Below, piece by piece: positions 1 to 7,140 of a stretch of DNA of 35,239 nucleotides (within the stretch, counting starts at the first letter, position 1; each line of letters starts with the position of its first letter). Source of the stretch: Propionicimonas sp. (GTDB taxonomy: Bacteria; Actinomycetota; Actinomycetes; Propionibacteriales; Propionibacteriaceae); the NCBI RefSeq assembly GCF_029975155.1, contig NZ_JARKPQ010000024.1, positions 1-35,239 of the forward strand. Reading direction: 5' to 3'. A program made the position numbers and the translations under genes. The notes under the pieces are model-generated. The model did not search any database and had not been told where the DNA came from. It saw nothing but the letters and a program-made list of their open reading frames with translations.

Positions 1-26
1 CCCGCAGACGACGATATCCCCTCGAT

Positions 27-56
27 GTGACTGCCCCGCCACCTCTCGGCTATGGT
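27..56 (+). promoter_or_regulatory. Probable promoter of the tRNA-Val gene
   Basis: A -10 hexamer TATGGT (51-56) lies ten bases before the first base of the tRNA, with GTGACT (27-32, four of six matching TTGACA) 18 bases upstream. The position fits a tRNA promoter with a short leader. Judged by eye only. Confidence 0.4.
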
Positions 57-66
57 TGGTCACCGC

Positions 67-141
67 GGGCGATTGGCGCAGTGGTAGCGCGCTTCGTTCA
101 CACCGAAGAGGTCACTGGTTCGAACCCAGTATCGCCCACCA
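67..141 (+). tRNA. tRNA-Val (anticodon CAC)
   Basis: A complete cloverleaf can be drawn. The acceptor stem GGGCGAT (67-73) pairs with ATCGCCC (131-137). The D stem is GCGC/GCGC (76-79 and 87-90). The anticodon stem CTTCG/CGAAG encloses the loop TTCACAC (97-103), giving anticodon CAC at 99-101, which reads GTG valine codons. The T arm carries the loop TTCGAAC. The discriminator base is A138 and the 3' CCA (139-141) is encoded. There is no intron or variable-arm extension. No clear terminator follows; 142-372 otherwise holds only the leader of the next gene. Confidence 0.95.
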
Positions 142-372
142 ACACCGCAGACGTCTCAGGATTCGAGCATTTGAATCCCACAATGCGAGAGCAAAGTCAC
201 CCTTACGCGGGACTCAAGGGCTGTTGCCCTCCAGTCCGGACGTGATTTCTCAGTATTTGGACAGGCGTCTCGCGATCCGGTAAGCAAAATTGCGTCACGG
301 GTTGATAACGACCACAGTTCTTGCTGACAAACTCGGCAACGGAGCCGGCTCCTTCGACAGGAAGGCACGCCC

Positions 373-1170
373 ATGACAGCCCCAGCGCTTGTGATGGTGG
401 CCCGCGGCAGCTCCGACCCCATGGTCGCCCAAGTCACCCACCAGCTGGTACAGGGCCTGTCGCAGATGCGCCCCGAGATGACGGTCAACGGTGCGTTCCT
501 GCAGGCCAGCCCACCGAGCGCCGGTCAGGTCCTCGACCAGCTCAGTGCGTCCGGCGCCACGGAAGTCGTGCTCGTCCCGCTCGAGCTCACCAACGCGGTC
601 GAGTGCGATCCCGCGATGTCCGAGCTGCTGCACCGCGCCCGCGCCAACTACCCTGATCTGCGGTTCACGCTCTCCCGTCCCGTCGGCCCGGAACTCAGCC
701 TGCTGACCATCCTCGACCAGCGACTGCGCGCGTCCCTCAGCCAGGCCCGCTGTCTCGAACTGGACGGCCTGGTGCTGTCCGCCGCCTGTACCGGCGACGT
801 CCGCGGCAGCGCACTGCTCGCCCGCCGCGCACGCCAGTGGTCCACCCACCACCGGCTGCCGTGCCTCACTGCCGTCGCCGACGACTCCGGCCCTTCCGTC
901 GCCCAGGCGATCATGGGTCTGCGCGCTCAGGGACGCCGCCACATCGCCGTCGGCTCGTTCTTCCTCAGCGCCGACGAGGCGTACCACGCCCAGTCCGATC
1001 TCGCGTACCGGTACGGCGCGGTCTCGGTCAGCGACCCGATCGGTGCGGCGCGCGAGGTGCTGGATCTCGTCCTGGCGCGGTACGCCTTCGCCGCCATGGA
1101 CCTGCTCGACTTCGGTTTCGAGGACGAACTTCCCGAGCCCGAGCGGCACCTGAGCGTCGTCAGCGCCTGA
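373..1170 (+). CDS. CbiX-like (sirohydrochlorin chelatase-family) protein lacking the metal-binding histidines
   Basis: A 265-residue protein with two tandem CbiX-type half domains (about 1-120 and 130-240). The opening VMVARGSSDPMVAQ matches the family signature that normally reads AHGSRDP, but the catalytic His is Arg here. The second usual His, in the loop after the VPL strand, is also absent (VPLELTNAVECDP). True CbiX/SirB enzymes insert Co or Fe into sirohydrochlorin using these His residues, so chelatase activity is doubtful; a divergent enzyme or a non-catalytic relative is possible. The start ATG has a good ribosome site (AGGAAGG) upstream. No other cobalamin or siroheme genes are in the window. 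The fold assignment is fairly safe, the function is not. Confidence 0.8.
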   Translation: MTAPALVMVARGSSDPMVAQVTHQLVQGLSQMRPEMTVNGAFLQASPPSAGQVLDQLSASGATEVVLVPLELTNAVECDPAMSELLHRARANYPDLRFTLSRPVGPELSLLTILDQRLRASLSQARCLELDGLVLSAACTGDVRGSALLARRARQWSTHHRLPCLTAVADDSGPSVAQAIMGLRAQGRRHIAVGSFFLSADEAYHAQSDLAYRYGAVSVSDPIGAAREVLDLVLARYAFAAMDLLDFGFEDELPEPERHLSVVSA

Positions 1171-1197
1171 GTCTGCTGCGGTCGCGCCCTTCGCGGC

Positions 1198-1220
1198 GCC
1201 GCCCTCGCCCTTCGGGCGGC
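1198..1220 (+). terminator. GC-rich hairpin after the CbiX-like gene
   Basis: GCCGCCC (1198-1204) pairs with GGGCGGC (1214-1220) around a nine-base loop, 28 bases after the stop codon. It has no T run, so it would be an atypical intrinsic terminator. Confidence 0.35.
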
Positions 1221-1244
1221 TCCTCAGCCCGATCCACCGAAACC

Positions 1245-1267
1245 CGTTCGTCGAGCTTGTCGAGACG
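1245..1267 (+). repeat. Dispersed partly palindromic repeat, copy 1
   Basis: Starts CGTTCGTCGAGCTTG and continues TCGAGACG. It lies between the convergent CbiX-like and ppk2 genes. Identical or near-identical copies are at 7037, 7501, 7581, 7618, 30475, 32305 and 32341. Elements of this kind are abundant between genes in many Actinomycetota. Confidence 0.85.
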
Positions 1268-1273
1268 CGCTCG

Positions 1274-2146
1274 TCAGCTGTCGGTGACGCGCCGCTTCTC
1301 GACCTCCACGTCGAAGTCGGCTGCCGGCCAGCCGAGGCCGAGCGCGGCGAGCTTCTCGCGCAGCAACTCCGCCACCGCCCAGTTGCGGTACCACTTCCGG
1401 TCGGAAGGAATCACGTACCACGGCGCCGCGTCGGTGTTGCACTTCTCCAGCGCCGCCGCGTAGGCCTCCATGTAGGCCGGCCAGAGTTTGCGCGCGTCCA
1501 CGTCGCCGGGGTTGTACTTCCAGTGCTTCGACGGATCCTCCAGACGCTCGGCCAGTCGATTCCTCTGCTCCTCGAACGAGACGTTCAGCATGCACTTGAT
1601 CAGAGTGGTGCCACCGGCGGCCAGTTCCGCCTCGAACTCGTTGATCTCGTCGTAGCGCGGGCTCCACACGTCCTCCGGCACGAGGCTCATCACCCGCACG
1701 ACCAGCACGTCCTCGTAGTGCGAGCGGTCGAAGATGCCCACCTTGCCGGGGCCGGGAAGAGCCTTGCGGATCCGCCACAGGTAGTGGTGGCTGAGCTCCT
1801 CCTTCGTCGGCGCCTTGAACGACGTGAGGTCGACGCCCTGCGGGTCGATCAGGCTGATCGCGTGCCGGATCACGCCACCCTTGCCGGAGGTGTCCATGCC
1901 CTGCAGCACCACCAGCAGCCTGGGCGCCGCATCGGGCGTGGTGCGTCCGGCCGCGTACAGACGCTCCTGCAGATCGGAGATCTCCGGACCGAGCGCGGCC
2001 GTGCGTCCGTCGGCATCCGCCTTGCCCTCACCGGGATATCCGGGCGTCGCCGATGGATCGAAATCGGCCATCGACACCGGACCGGTCGGCACCCGCAGCA
2101 GCTCTGACAGCGGACGTTCGGACTTCCTGGACTTGTCGGCGCTCAT
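1274..2146 (-). CDS. ppk2: PPK2-family polyphosphate:nucleotide phosphotransferase
   Basis: A 290-residue single-domain PPK2 enzyme, which moves phosphate between polyphosphate and nucleotides (direction and AMP/ADP/GDP preference cannot be told from sequence here). The Walker A motif GMDTSGKG is at about 83-90, the Walker B region FDRSHYEDV at about 139-147, and a lid region with conserved basic residues at about 190-215. Length is typical for a one-domain PPK2. The ATG at 2146 is preferred: CAGACT, a weak form of the TANNNT -10 element, sits six bases upstream, as at other leaderless genes in this window. A GTG two codons earlier (2152) is the alternative. Transcribed in the same direction as ligC upstream, about 57 bases away, so co-transcription is possible. 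Confidence 0.93.
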   Translation of the reverse strand: MSADKSRKSERPLSELLRVPTGPVSMADFDPSATPGYPGEGKADADGRTAALGPEISDLQERLYAAGRTTPDAAPRLLVVLQGMDTSGKGGVIRHAISLIDPQGVDLTSFKAPTKEELSHHYLWRIRKALPGPGKVGIFDRSHYEDVLVVRVMSLVPEDVWSPRYDEINEFEAELAAGGTTLIKCMLNVSFEEQRNRLAERLEDPSKHWKYNPGDVDARKLWPAYMEAYAAALEKCNTDAAPWYVIPSDRKWYRNWAVAELLREKLAALGLGWPAADFDVEVEKRRVTDS

Positions 2147-2203
2147 TGGCACAGTCTGGACCGTGGACGGCCTTCGCGTGGGCGAACCCGCCGAAGTGTC
2201 CGG

Positions 2204-3265
2204 CTACAGGCCCAGGATGTCGGCCAGGTCGTAGCGCACCGGCTCCTCCAGCTGCGCGTAGGTGCACGAGCGGGCTTCGCGGTCGGGACGCCAGCGGTTG
2301 AACTGCGCGGTGTGCCGGAACCGGAGGCCCTCCATGTGTTCGTAGCGCACCTCCACCACCAGCTCGGGACGCAGCGGCGTGAACGAGAGGTCCTTGCCGT
2401 TGTTCCAGCGACTGAACTCCGAGCTGCGCGGGGTACGGACGCCCTCCGGCGGTGCCGCCCACGCCCAGGGGTGGTCGTCGAAGGTCGTCACCAGCGGCTG
2501 CAGCTCCGCGAACAGCTCTCGACGCCGCGCCGCCGGGAACGCACCCACCACACCGACGGACGCGAGCGCACCATCGTCGGTATAGAGGCCCAGCAGCAGC
2601 GAGCCGATGGCCTCCTCGTCGCCCTTGTAGGTGCGGTAGCCCGCCACGACACAGTCTGCGGTGCGCGCGTGCTTGATCTTGAACATCACCCGCTTGTCCG
2701 GCTGGTAGGCACCGGCCAGCGGCTTGGCCACGACGCCGTCCAGTCCGGCACCCTCGAACTGGTCGAACCACTCGAGTGCGAGTGAGCGGTCCCGCGTCGC
2801 CGGCGTGAGGTGGACGGGTGGACGGGCGCCGGCCAGCGCGTGGTCGAGCATCGCCCGCCGTTCGGCGAAGGGCAGCTCCGTGCAGTCCTGGTCGCCCAGC
2901 GCGAGCAGGTCGAACGCCACGAACCGCGCCGGGGTGGTCTCGGAGAGCATCGTGATCCGGCTCACCGCCGGGTGGATCCGCTGCTGCAGCACCTCGAACT
3001 CCAGCCGGTCGCCGACCACCACCACCAGTTCGCCGTCGATCACGCAGCGCTCGGGCAGGTTCGCCTTCACTGCCTCGACCAGCTCGGGGAAGTACCGCGT
3101 CATCGGCCGTTCGTTGCGCGATCCGATCTCTACCTCGTCGCCGTCCCGGAAGACGATCGAGCGGAACCCGTCCCACTTCGGCTCGTAGAGGAACTCTCCC
3201 TGGGGGATCTCCGGCACCGCCTTGGCCAGCATCGGCGAGACGGGCGGCATCACGGGCAGCTGCAT
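2204..3265 (-). CDS. ligC: ATP-dependent DNA ligase, LigC type
   Basis: A 353-residue ATP-dependent ligase, which seals nicks through a lysine-AMP intermediate. The nucleophile is K30 in the motif EPKWDGFR. Motif III FVAFDLL is near 115-121, motif IV GLDGVVAK near 174-181 and motif V VMFKIKH near 193-199; an OB-fold domain follows. The size fits LigC rather than the multidomain LigD. The start is ATG 3265, with a strong ribosome site (GGGGAGGA) upstream; an open frame further upstream (to 3364) has no family similarity and crosses repeats. It lies downstream of a LigD-type polymerase gene on the same strand, a pairing known from actinobacterial end-joining or base-excision gap repair. Ku is not in the window. 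Confidence 0.93.
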   Translation of the reverse strand: MQLPVMPPVSPMLAKAVPEIPQGEFLYEPKWDGFRSIVFRDGDEVEIGSRNERPMTRYFPELVEAVKANLPERCVIDGELVVVVGDRLEFEVLQQRIHPAVSRITMLSETTPARFVAFDLLALGDQDCTELPFAERRAMLDHALAGARPPVHLTPATRDRSLALEWFDQFEGAGLDGVVAKPLAGAYQPDKRVMFKIKHARTADCVVAGYRTYKGDEEAIGSLLLGLYTDDGALASVGVVGAFPAARRRELFAELQPLVTTFDDHPWAWAAPPEGVRTPRSSEFSRWNNGKDLSFTPLRPELVVEVRYEHMEGLRFRHTAQFNRWRPDREARSCTYAQLEEPVRYDLADILGL

Positions 3266-3317
3266 GCGACCATCCTCCCCGCCTTGTCCAGCCTCCCGCG
3301 CAGCACCGGCGGCAGCG

Positions 3318-3334
3318 TGTCGCGATCCGGCCAC
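3318..3334 (-). repeat. 17-bp repeat, inverted copy
   Basis: TGTCGCGATCCGGCCAC is the reverse complement, with one mismatch, of the direct copies at 3379 and 3519. With the 3379 copy it could form a hairpin around a 44-base loop. Confidence 0.75.
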
Positions 3335-3378
3335 CAAAGCTGTCCCGCCGCCCTCTCCCGTCACATCCAGGCTCTCGA

Positions 3379-3395
3379 GTGGCCAGATCGCGACA
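3379..3395 (+). repeat. 17-bp repeat, direct copy 1
   Basis: GTGGCCAGATCGCGACA; the match to the second direct copy extends to GAGTGGCCAGATCGCGACAG (20 bases). The two direct copies are exactly 140 bases apart. Confidence 0.8.
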
Positions 3396-3518
3396 GGTGC
3401 CCCGCGTGCCCGTCCTGTGCGCGGGAGTGCGTTCCGATGCGGCTTGCCCGGACCGCGTGTCGCCTTCTGGCCGCGATGCTCGCTGGATGTGACAGAGGTG
3501 ACTCGTGGGGCGCGGAGA

Positions 3519-3535
3519 GTGGCCAGATCGCGACA
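3519..3535 (+). repeat. 17-bp repeat, direct copy 2
   Basis: GTGGCCAGATCGCGACA, identical to the copy at 3379. It ends 16 bases before the stop codon of the opposite-strand polymerase gene. Confidence 0.8.
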
Positions 3536-3551
3536 GCGCTGCCGAAGGAAC

Positions 3552-4604
3552 TCAGTCCCAGTTCGCGGGGTTCTTCTTGCTCGGCTGCACCCGCGGCGGC
3601 TCGCCCGGCATCTTCGGATACTCCGGCGGGTACGGCATCTCGCCCTCGCTGTTCGCCGCGTCCCGTTCGTACCACTCCAGCGCCGTCGCCAGCGAGCCCG
3701 GTGCGGTGTCGTCCATCACGGCCCACGGGTCGCCCCGCTCCGCGAACCGGGCCGGCATCGTCAGGATCGTGAAGTCGGCCGGGTCGGCGTCGGGCAGCTC
3801 GTCCCACTCCAGCGGTGCCGACACCAGCCCGCGCGGCGTCGGCCGGATGGAGTAGGCGGACGTCATCAGCCGGTCCCTCGCCATCTGGTTGAAGTCCACG
3901 AACACGCGCTCGCCGCGCTCCTCCTTCCACCAGTTCACCGTCACGTCGGACGGCAACCGCCGCGCCAGCTCCCTGCCGACGGCAATGGCGGCGTGCCTCG
4001 CATCGATGAAGTCGGCACCCTCGATCGGGGCGAACACGTGCACACCGCGTCCGCCGCTGGTCTTGCAGAACGGAGTCAGCCCGGCCTCGATGAGCACCTC
4101 GCGCAGTTCGAGGGCGGCCCGCACCGCGGTCCCGAACTGGACGCCGGGCTGCGGGTCCAGGTCGATGCGCAACTGGTCGACGGCATCAGGATCGGCCGCG
4201 CGGACCGGCCAGGGGTGAAACCGGACGGTGCCGAGGTTCGCCATCCACACGATCGTCGCCAGGTCCGCCGGTGCCACTTCGGTCGCGATCCGGCCGGACG
4301 GGAAGGTCACCTCGGCCGTCTGCACCCACTCCGGCGTGTTGGCCGGTGCCCGCTTCTGGTAGAACGCCTCTCCCCTGCTGTCGGCCCGGGTGGCGACGAC
4401 CACGTCCTCGCGCACTCCGCCCGGCCAGCGCTCCATGGCCGTGGGACGGTCGCGCAGCGCAGCCAGGATGCCGCTGCCGACGCTGCGGAAATAACCGACC
4501 ATGCCGAGCTTGTTCACCCCGAGGTCGGCGAAGTACGGCTTGTCGGGGCTGGTCACGCGCACCTCGCGCCCATCGATGTCCAGCAGCTCTACCGGCGTCG
4601 CCAT
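3552..4604 (-). CDS. Stand-alone LigD-type polymerase/primase (PolDom)
   Basis: A 350-residue archaeo-eukaryotic primase-fold polymerase equal to the polymerase domain of LigD, without ligase or phosphoesterase domains. The metal-binding aspartates are in RIDLDPQ (D148, D150) and VFVDFNQ (about D237); the TSGGRGVHV motif is at about 182-190. Such enzymes add ribonucleotides at breaks and gaps. Start ATG 4604 is chosen because the family begins here and a TAGCCT -10 element lies seven bases upstream, making the transcript leaderless; an upstream in-frame extension to 4664 covers the promoter. It is upstream of ligC on the same strand, separated by 286 bases of repeats. The pair could rebuild a split LigD. 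Confidence 0.92.
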   Translation of the reverse strand: MATPVELLDIDGREVRVTSPDKPYFADLGVNKLGMVGYFRSVGSGILAALRDRPTAMERWPGGVREDVVVATRADSRGEAFYQKRAPANTPEWVQTAEVTFPSGRIATEVAPADLATIVWMANLGTVRFHPWPVRAADPDAVDQLRIDLDPQPGVQFGTAVRAALELREVLIEAGLTPFCKTSGGRGVHVFAPIEGADFIDARHAAIAVGRELARRLPSDVTVNWWKEERGERVFVDFNQMARDRLMTSAYSIRPTPRGLVSAPLEWDELPDADPADFTILTMPARFAERGDPWAVMDDTAPGSLATALEWYERDAANSEGEMPYPPEYPKMPGEPPRVQPSKKNPANWD

Positions 4605-4611
4605 GGCCGTC

Positions 4612-4617
4612 AGGCTA
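4612..4617 (-). promoter_or_regulatory. Leaderless -10 element of the polymerase gene
   Basis: On the minus strand TAGCCT (TANNNT class) lies seven bases before ATG 4604, so the transcript would start at or next to the start codon. No clear -35 is seen. Confidence 0.5.
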
Positions 4618-4634
4618 GTGTCCCCACTCGGACG

Positions 4635-4640
4635 TAGGCT
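4635..4640 (+). promoter_or_regulatory. Possible -10 element of msrB
   Basis: TAGGCT, 44 bases before the msrB start, back to back with the opposite-strand -10 at 4612-4617. No good -35 is seen. Confidence 0.3.
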
Positions 4641-4684
4641 GCGGGTGGGCACGGCGAAGAGCACAACTGCCCATGGGAGGTCAG

Positions 4685-5095
4685 ATGGAACTGAAGGTGA
4701 TCAAGACCCCGGAGGAGTGGCGCGCGCAACTCACCCCGCTGGAATACCGGGTGCTTCGAGAGTCCGGCACCGAGGCGCCGTTCACCGGCGAGTACACGGA
4801 CTTCACCGGGGTTGGCGTCTACCGGTGCCGCGCCTGTGGCGCCGAGCTGTTCCGCAGCGAGCACAAGTTCGCGTCCCACTGCGGCTGGCCGTCCTTCTAC
4901 ACCGCCGCCGCGGAGGACCGCGTCCGCCTGCTGGAGGACCGCAGCCTGCCCGGCCGGCCCCGCACGGAGGTGCGCTGCGCCGCCTGCGACTCGCACCTCG
5001 GCCACGTGTTCACCGGCGAGGGGTACGAGACCCCCACCGACCAGCGCTGGTGCATCAACTCCGTCAGCCTCGATTTCGAGCCCGCGGAGTCCTGA
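4685..5095 (+). CDS. msrB: Peptide-methionine (R)-S-oxide reductase MsrB
   Basis: A 136-residue MsrB, which reduces the R-epimer of methionine sulfoxide in oxidised proteins using thioredoxin. Zinc is held by two CxxC pairs, C48/C51 (CRACGAELF) and C98/C101 (CAACDSHLGHVF). The catalytic Cys is C123 in RWCINSVSL. Length and motif order are normal. ATG 4685 is chosen over the ATG at 4673 because GGGAGG sits five to ten bases upstream of it. It is divergent from the polymerase gene. The stop is followed at once by a hairpin. Confidence 0.96.
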   Translation: MELKVIKTPEEWRAQLTPLEYRVLRESGTEAPFTGEYTDFTGVGVYRCRACGAELFRSEHKFASHCGWPSFYTAAAEDRVRLLEDRSLPGRPRTEVRCAACDSHLGHVFTGEGYETPTDQRWCINSVSLDFEPAES

Positions 5096-5125
5096 CGGCG
5101 TGCCAATCGCGGTTTGAGCACGCCG
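5096..5125 (+). terminator. Hairpin directly after msrB
   Basis: CGGCGTGC (5096-5103) pairs perfectly with GCACGCCG (5118-5125) around a 14-base loop. It begins one base after the msrB stop and ends just before the DUF3000 gene. There is no T run. Confidence 0.4.
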
Positions 5126-5131
5126 AATGAG

Positions 5132-5137
5132 TACGCT
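5132..5137 (+). promoter_or_regulatory. Leaderless -10 element of the DUF3000 gene
   Basis: TACGCT followed by CACCTCC and a GTG at 5145. The arrangement is nearly the same as at the carbonic anhydrase gene (TAAGGT, GACCTCC, GTG). Confidence 0.5.
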
Positions 5138-5144
5138 CACCTCC

Positions 5145-5741
5145 GTGGCCGCCAGGCGAGAACCGAGCATGCCGCCCCTGTTCGAGACAGCGGTGCAGGC
5201 GATCCTGAGTATGTCGTGGCGCCCGGAGCTGAAGGTCGAGGAGATCCCGGCGCCCCAGAAGATCGCCCCGTTCGCCGTCGCGATCAGCGCCGATGTCGAC
5301 CTGAACGACGAGGAGTTGGGCAGCGGCCGGCTCGTCCTCCTCCACGACCCCGCGGGCAACGCCTCCTGGGACGGCGACTTCCGTTGCGTGACCTACGCGC
5401 GGGCCGACGTCGACCCCGAGATGGTCGCCGACCCGCTGCTGACCGAGGTGGGCTGGTCGTGGCTGCTGGACGCGCTCGCGCGCAACCAGGCTGCCTACAC
5501 CTCACCGAGTGGCACGGTGACCGCCGTGTCCAGCCGCTCCTTCGGAGGCATCGCCGCCGACCCGTCCCGCGCGGAGATCGAGTTGCGCGCGTCCTGGACG
5601 CCGACCATCGCCGCGGCCACGGACGTCGTCCGCCACCTGCAGGCGTGGTCGGAACTGCTGTGCCTCACCGCCGGGCTGCCGCCACTGCCCGACGGCGTCG
5701 TGCCGATCGCACCACGCCGTTCGGGAACCTGGCTCAGGTGA
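5145..5741 (+). CDS. DUF3000 family protein
   Basis: A 198-residue protein of the DUF3000 family, which is confined to Actinomycetota and whose function is unknown. The family core runs from PPLFETAVQAIL through PAPQKIAPFAVAISADV to the C-terminal VVRHLQAWSELLCLTAG. No signal peptide or membrane segment is evident. The GTG at 5145 is preferred because a TACGCT -10 element is seven bases before it; ATG 5127, six codons upstream, is the alternative. Its stop overlaps the next start by four bases (GTGA), so it is translationally coupled to the RNase D gene. This pair is conserved in other actinobacteria. Confidence 0.88.
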   Translation: MAARREPSMPPLFETAVQAILSMSWRPELKVEEIPAPQKIAPFAVAISADVDLNDEELGSGRLVLLHDPAGNASWDGDFRCVTYARADVDPEMVADPLLTEVGWSWLLDALARNQAAYTSPSGTVTAVSSRSFGGIAADPSRAEIELRASWTPTIAAATDVVRHLQAWSELLCLTAGLPPLPDGVVPIAPRRSGTWLR

Positions 5742-6997
5742 GCGACACCGAAGCCCCCGTCGAGGGTTATCCCGTTCTCGCCGTGCCGGCGGACGGCATC
5801 CCACCCGTCGTCGCCACCCCGGAGGCGCTCGCCGAGACCCGCGCGGCCCTGCGCGGTGGCCAGGGACCGATCGCCATCGACACCGAGCGCGCCCAGGGCT
5901 ATCGGTACTCGGGGAAGGCCTACCTGATCCAGCTCCGCCGTCAGGGCGCCGGCACCCACCTGATCGACCCCACCTCCTTCGAGGAGGGCCGGCCGCGTGC
6001 GGACTTCCACGAGTTCGCCGACGAACTGACCGAGGTGGAGTGGATCCTGCACGCTGCCAGCCAGGACCTGCCCTGCCTCGCCGAGGTGCAGTTCCTCCCG
6101 CACCACCTGTTCGACACCGAACTGGCCGCCCGGCTCGCGGGCCTGCCGAAGGTCAGCCTCGGCGCACTGATGGAGCAGGCACTGGGCCTGAGCCTGCTGA
6201 AGGAGCACTCGGCCGCCGACTGGTCGCGCCGGCCCATTCCCGAGGACTGGCTCGCCTACGCCGCGCTGGACGTCGAGCGCCTCACCGAACTCCGCGACTG
6301 GCTGATCGAGCGGCTCGAAGCGCAGGGAAAGCTGGAATGGGCGCACCAAGAGTTCGACTACCTGACCGAGCACGCCGCCGACCCGCCGCCGGTGCGCAAG
6401 GAACCGTGGCGGCGCACCTCAGGACTGCACGCGCTGCACACGCCCGCGGCCCTGGGTGTGGTCCGCGAGCTCTGGATCGTGCGCGAGGACATCGCCGCGT
6501 CCGAGGACCGCGCACCGGGACGCGTGGTGCCCGACCGGGCGCTCACCGAGTTGGCGGCCCGGATCGAGAGCGAGCACAAGGCTCGGCTCACCCGAGCCGA
6601 CCTGAAATCGGTGCGGGGCTTCACCAACCGCGTCTCCGCACGGTTCGAGACCCGCTGGCTGGCCGCCCTCGATCGTGCGGCCGACCTGCCCCGCGCCGAG
6701 CTGCCGGCACGCAACGTCACCCCGGAAGGGCCACCACTGCCCCGTTCGTGGGAACGTCGCTGGCCCGAGTCGTTCGCGCGGTTCAGCCGGGTGCGTCCGG
6801 CGTTGATCAGCCTCGCCGAAACCCTGGAGGTACCGGTGGAGAACCTCCTCTCCCCCGACCACCTGCGCCGCCTGCTGTGGGACTCCCCCGCCACCACCAG
6901 CCGCGAAGAGGTGGACGCCCGGCTCGCCGAGCTCGGCGCCCGTCCCTGGCAACGCGAACTGACCGTCCCCGTGATCACCGCCCACTGGACGGCCTGA
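5738..6997 (+). CDS. Ribonuclease D-like 3'-5' exonuclease with HRDC domain
   Basis: A 419-residue DEDDy exonuclease. Exo I is IAIDTE (D48, E50), Exo II HAASQDLPCL (D110), and Exo III YAALDVERL (Y174, D178). An HRDC domain follows at about 225-305 and a second helical region to the C terminus, as in RNase D. Such enzymes trim the 3' ends of structured RNAs. The start is GTG 5738, overlapping the stop of the DUF3000 gene by four bases; the open frame continues upstream only as an out-of-frame shadow of that gene. Downstream, after 39 bases, is a dispersed repeat. Confidence 0.93.
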   Translation: MSDTEAPVEGYPVLAVPADGIPPVVATPEALAETRAALRGGQGPIAIDTERAQGYRYSGKAYLIQLRRQGAGTHLIDPTSFEEGRPRADFHEFADELTEVEWILHAASQDLPCLAEVQFLPHHLFDTELAARLAGLPKVSLGALMEQALGLSLLKEHSAADWSRRPIPEDWLAYAALDVERLTELRDWLIERLEAQGKLEWAHQEFDYLTEHAADPPPVRKEPWRRTSGLHALHTPAALGVVRELWIVREDIAASEDRAPGRVVPDRALTELAARIESEHKARLTRADLKSVRGFTNRVSARFETRWLAALDRAADLPRAELPARNVTPEGPPLPRSWERRWPESFARFSRVRPALISLAETLEVPVENLLSPDHLRRLLWDSPATTSREEVDARLAELGARPWQRELTVPVITAHWTA

Positions 6998-7036
6998 GCT
7001 CGACCCCGCTCATCCAGACGCCCACCCCACCCTCAC

Positions 7037-7059
7037 CGCTCGTCGAGCTTGTCGAGACG
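7037..7059 (+). repeat. Dispersed partly palindromic repeat, copy 2
   Basis: CGCTCGTCGAGCTTGTCGAG followed by ACG; one base differs from the copy at 1245. It lies between the RNase D and GIY-YIG genes. Confidence 0.85.
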
Positions 7060-7063
7060 CTCA

Positions 7064-7091
7064 CCTGTGGAAAACTAGGCTCATCCACAGG
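7064..7091. repeat. Inverted repeat with DnaA-box-like arms
   Basis: CCTGTGGA (7064-7071) and TCCACAGG (7084-7091) are perfect inverted arms around 12 bases. Each arm resembles a DnaA box (TTATCCACA) with changes. It precedes the GIY-YIG promoter. Such sequences are common in actinobacterial spacers. Confidence 0.5.
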
Positions 7092-7111
7092 CTCCAACCC
7101 GCGGTGACCGG

Positions 7112-7117
7112 TACAAT
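7112..7117 (+). promoter_or_regulatory. -10 element of the GIY-YIG gene
   Basis: TACAAT, one base from consensus, 23 bases before ATG 7141. No convincing -35 is seen. Confidence 0.45.
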
Positions 7118-7140
7118 CCTCCATTGCCAAAGATGTAGGC

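Larger units (their letters stand above)
3266..3551. other. Repeat-bearing spacer between ligC and the polymerase gene
   Basis: This 286-base spacer holds three copies of a 17-bp repeat, one inverted (3318-3334) and two direct (3379-3395 and 3519-3535). No convincing gene is present: a plus-strand frame beginning at 3438 starts like a lipoprotein but runs into the opposite-strand polymerase gene. The ribosome site of ligC is at its left edge. Confidence 0.6.

Noticed and set aside
142..372. Cobalamin riboswitch upstream of the CbiX-like gene
   Set aside because: No B12-box or recognisable conserved core was seen in the 231-base leader region.
3266..3364. N-terminal extension of LigC
   Set aside because: It translates the spacer and one 17-bp repeat; a strong ribosome site precedes ATG 3265.
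3438..3772. Plus-strand frame starting like a lipoprotein (MRLARTACRLLAAMLAGC, a lipobox-like LAGC)
   Set aside because: It has no ribosome site, crosses a 17-bp repeat and then runs antisense through the polymerase gene with low-complexity Arg/Pro/Ser composition.
5114..5737. Long N-terminal extension of the RNase D protein
   Set aside because: It is out-of-frame with, and fully covered by, the DUF3000 gene; the GTG at 5738 with a four-base overlap is the natural start.
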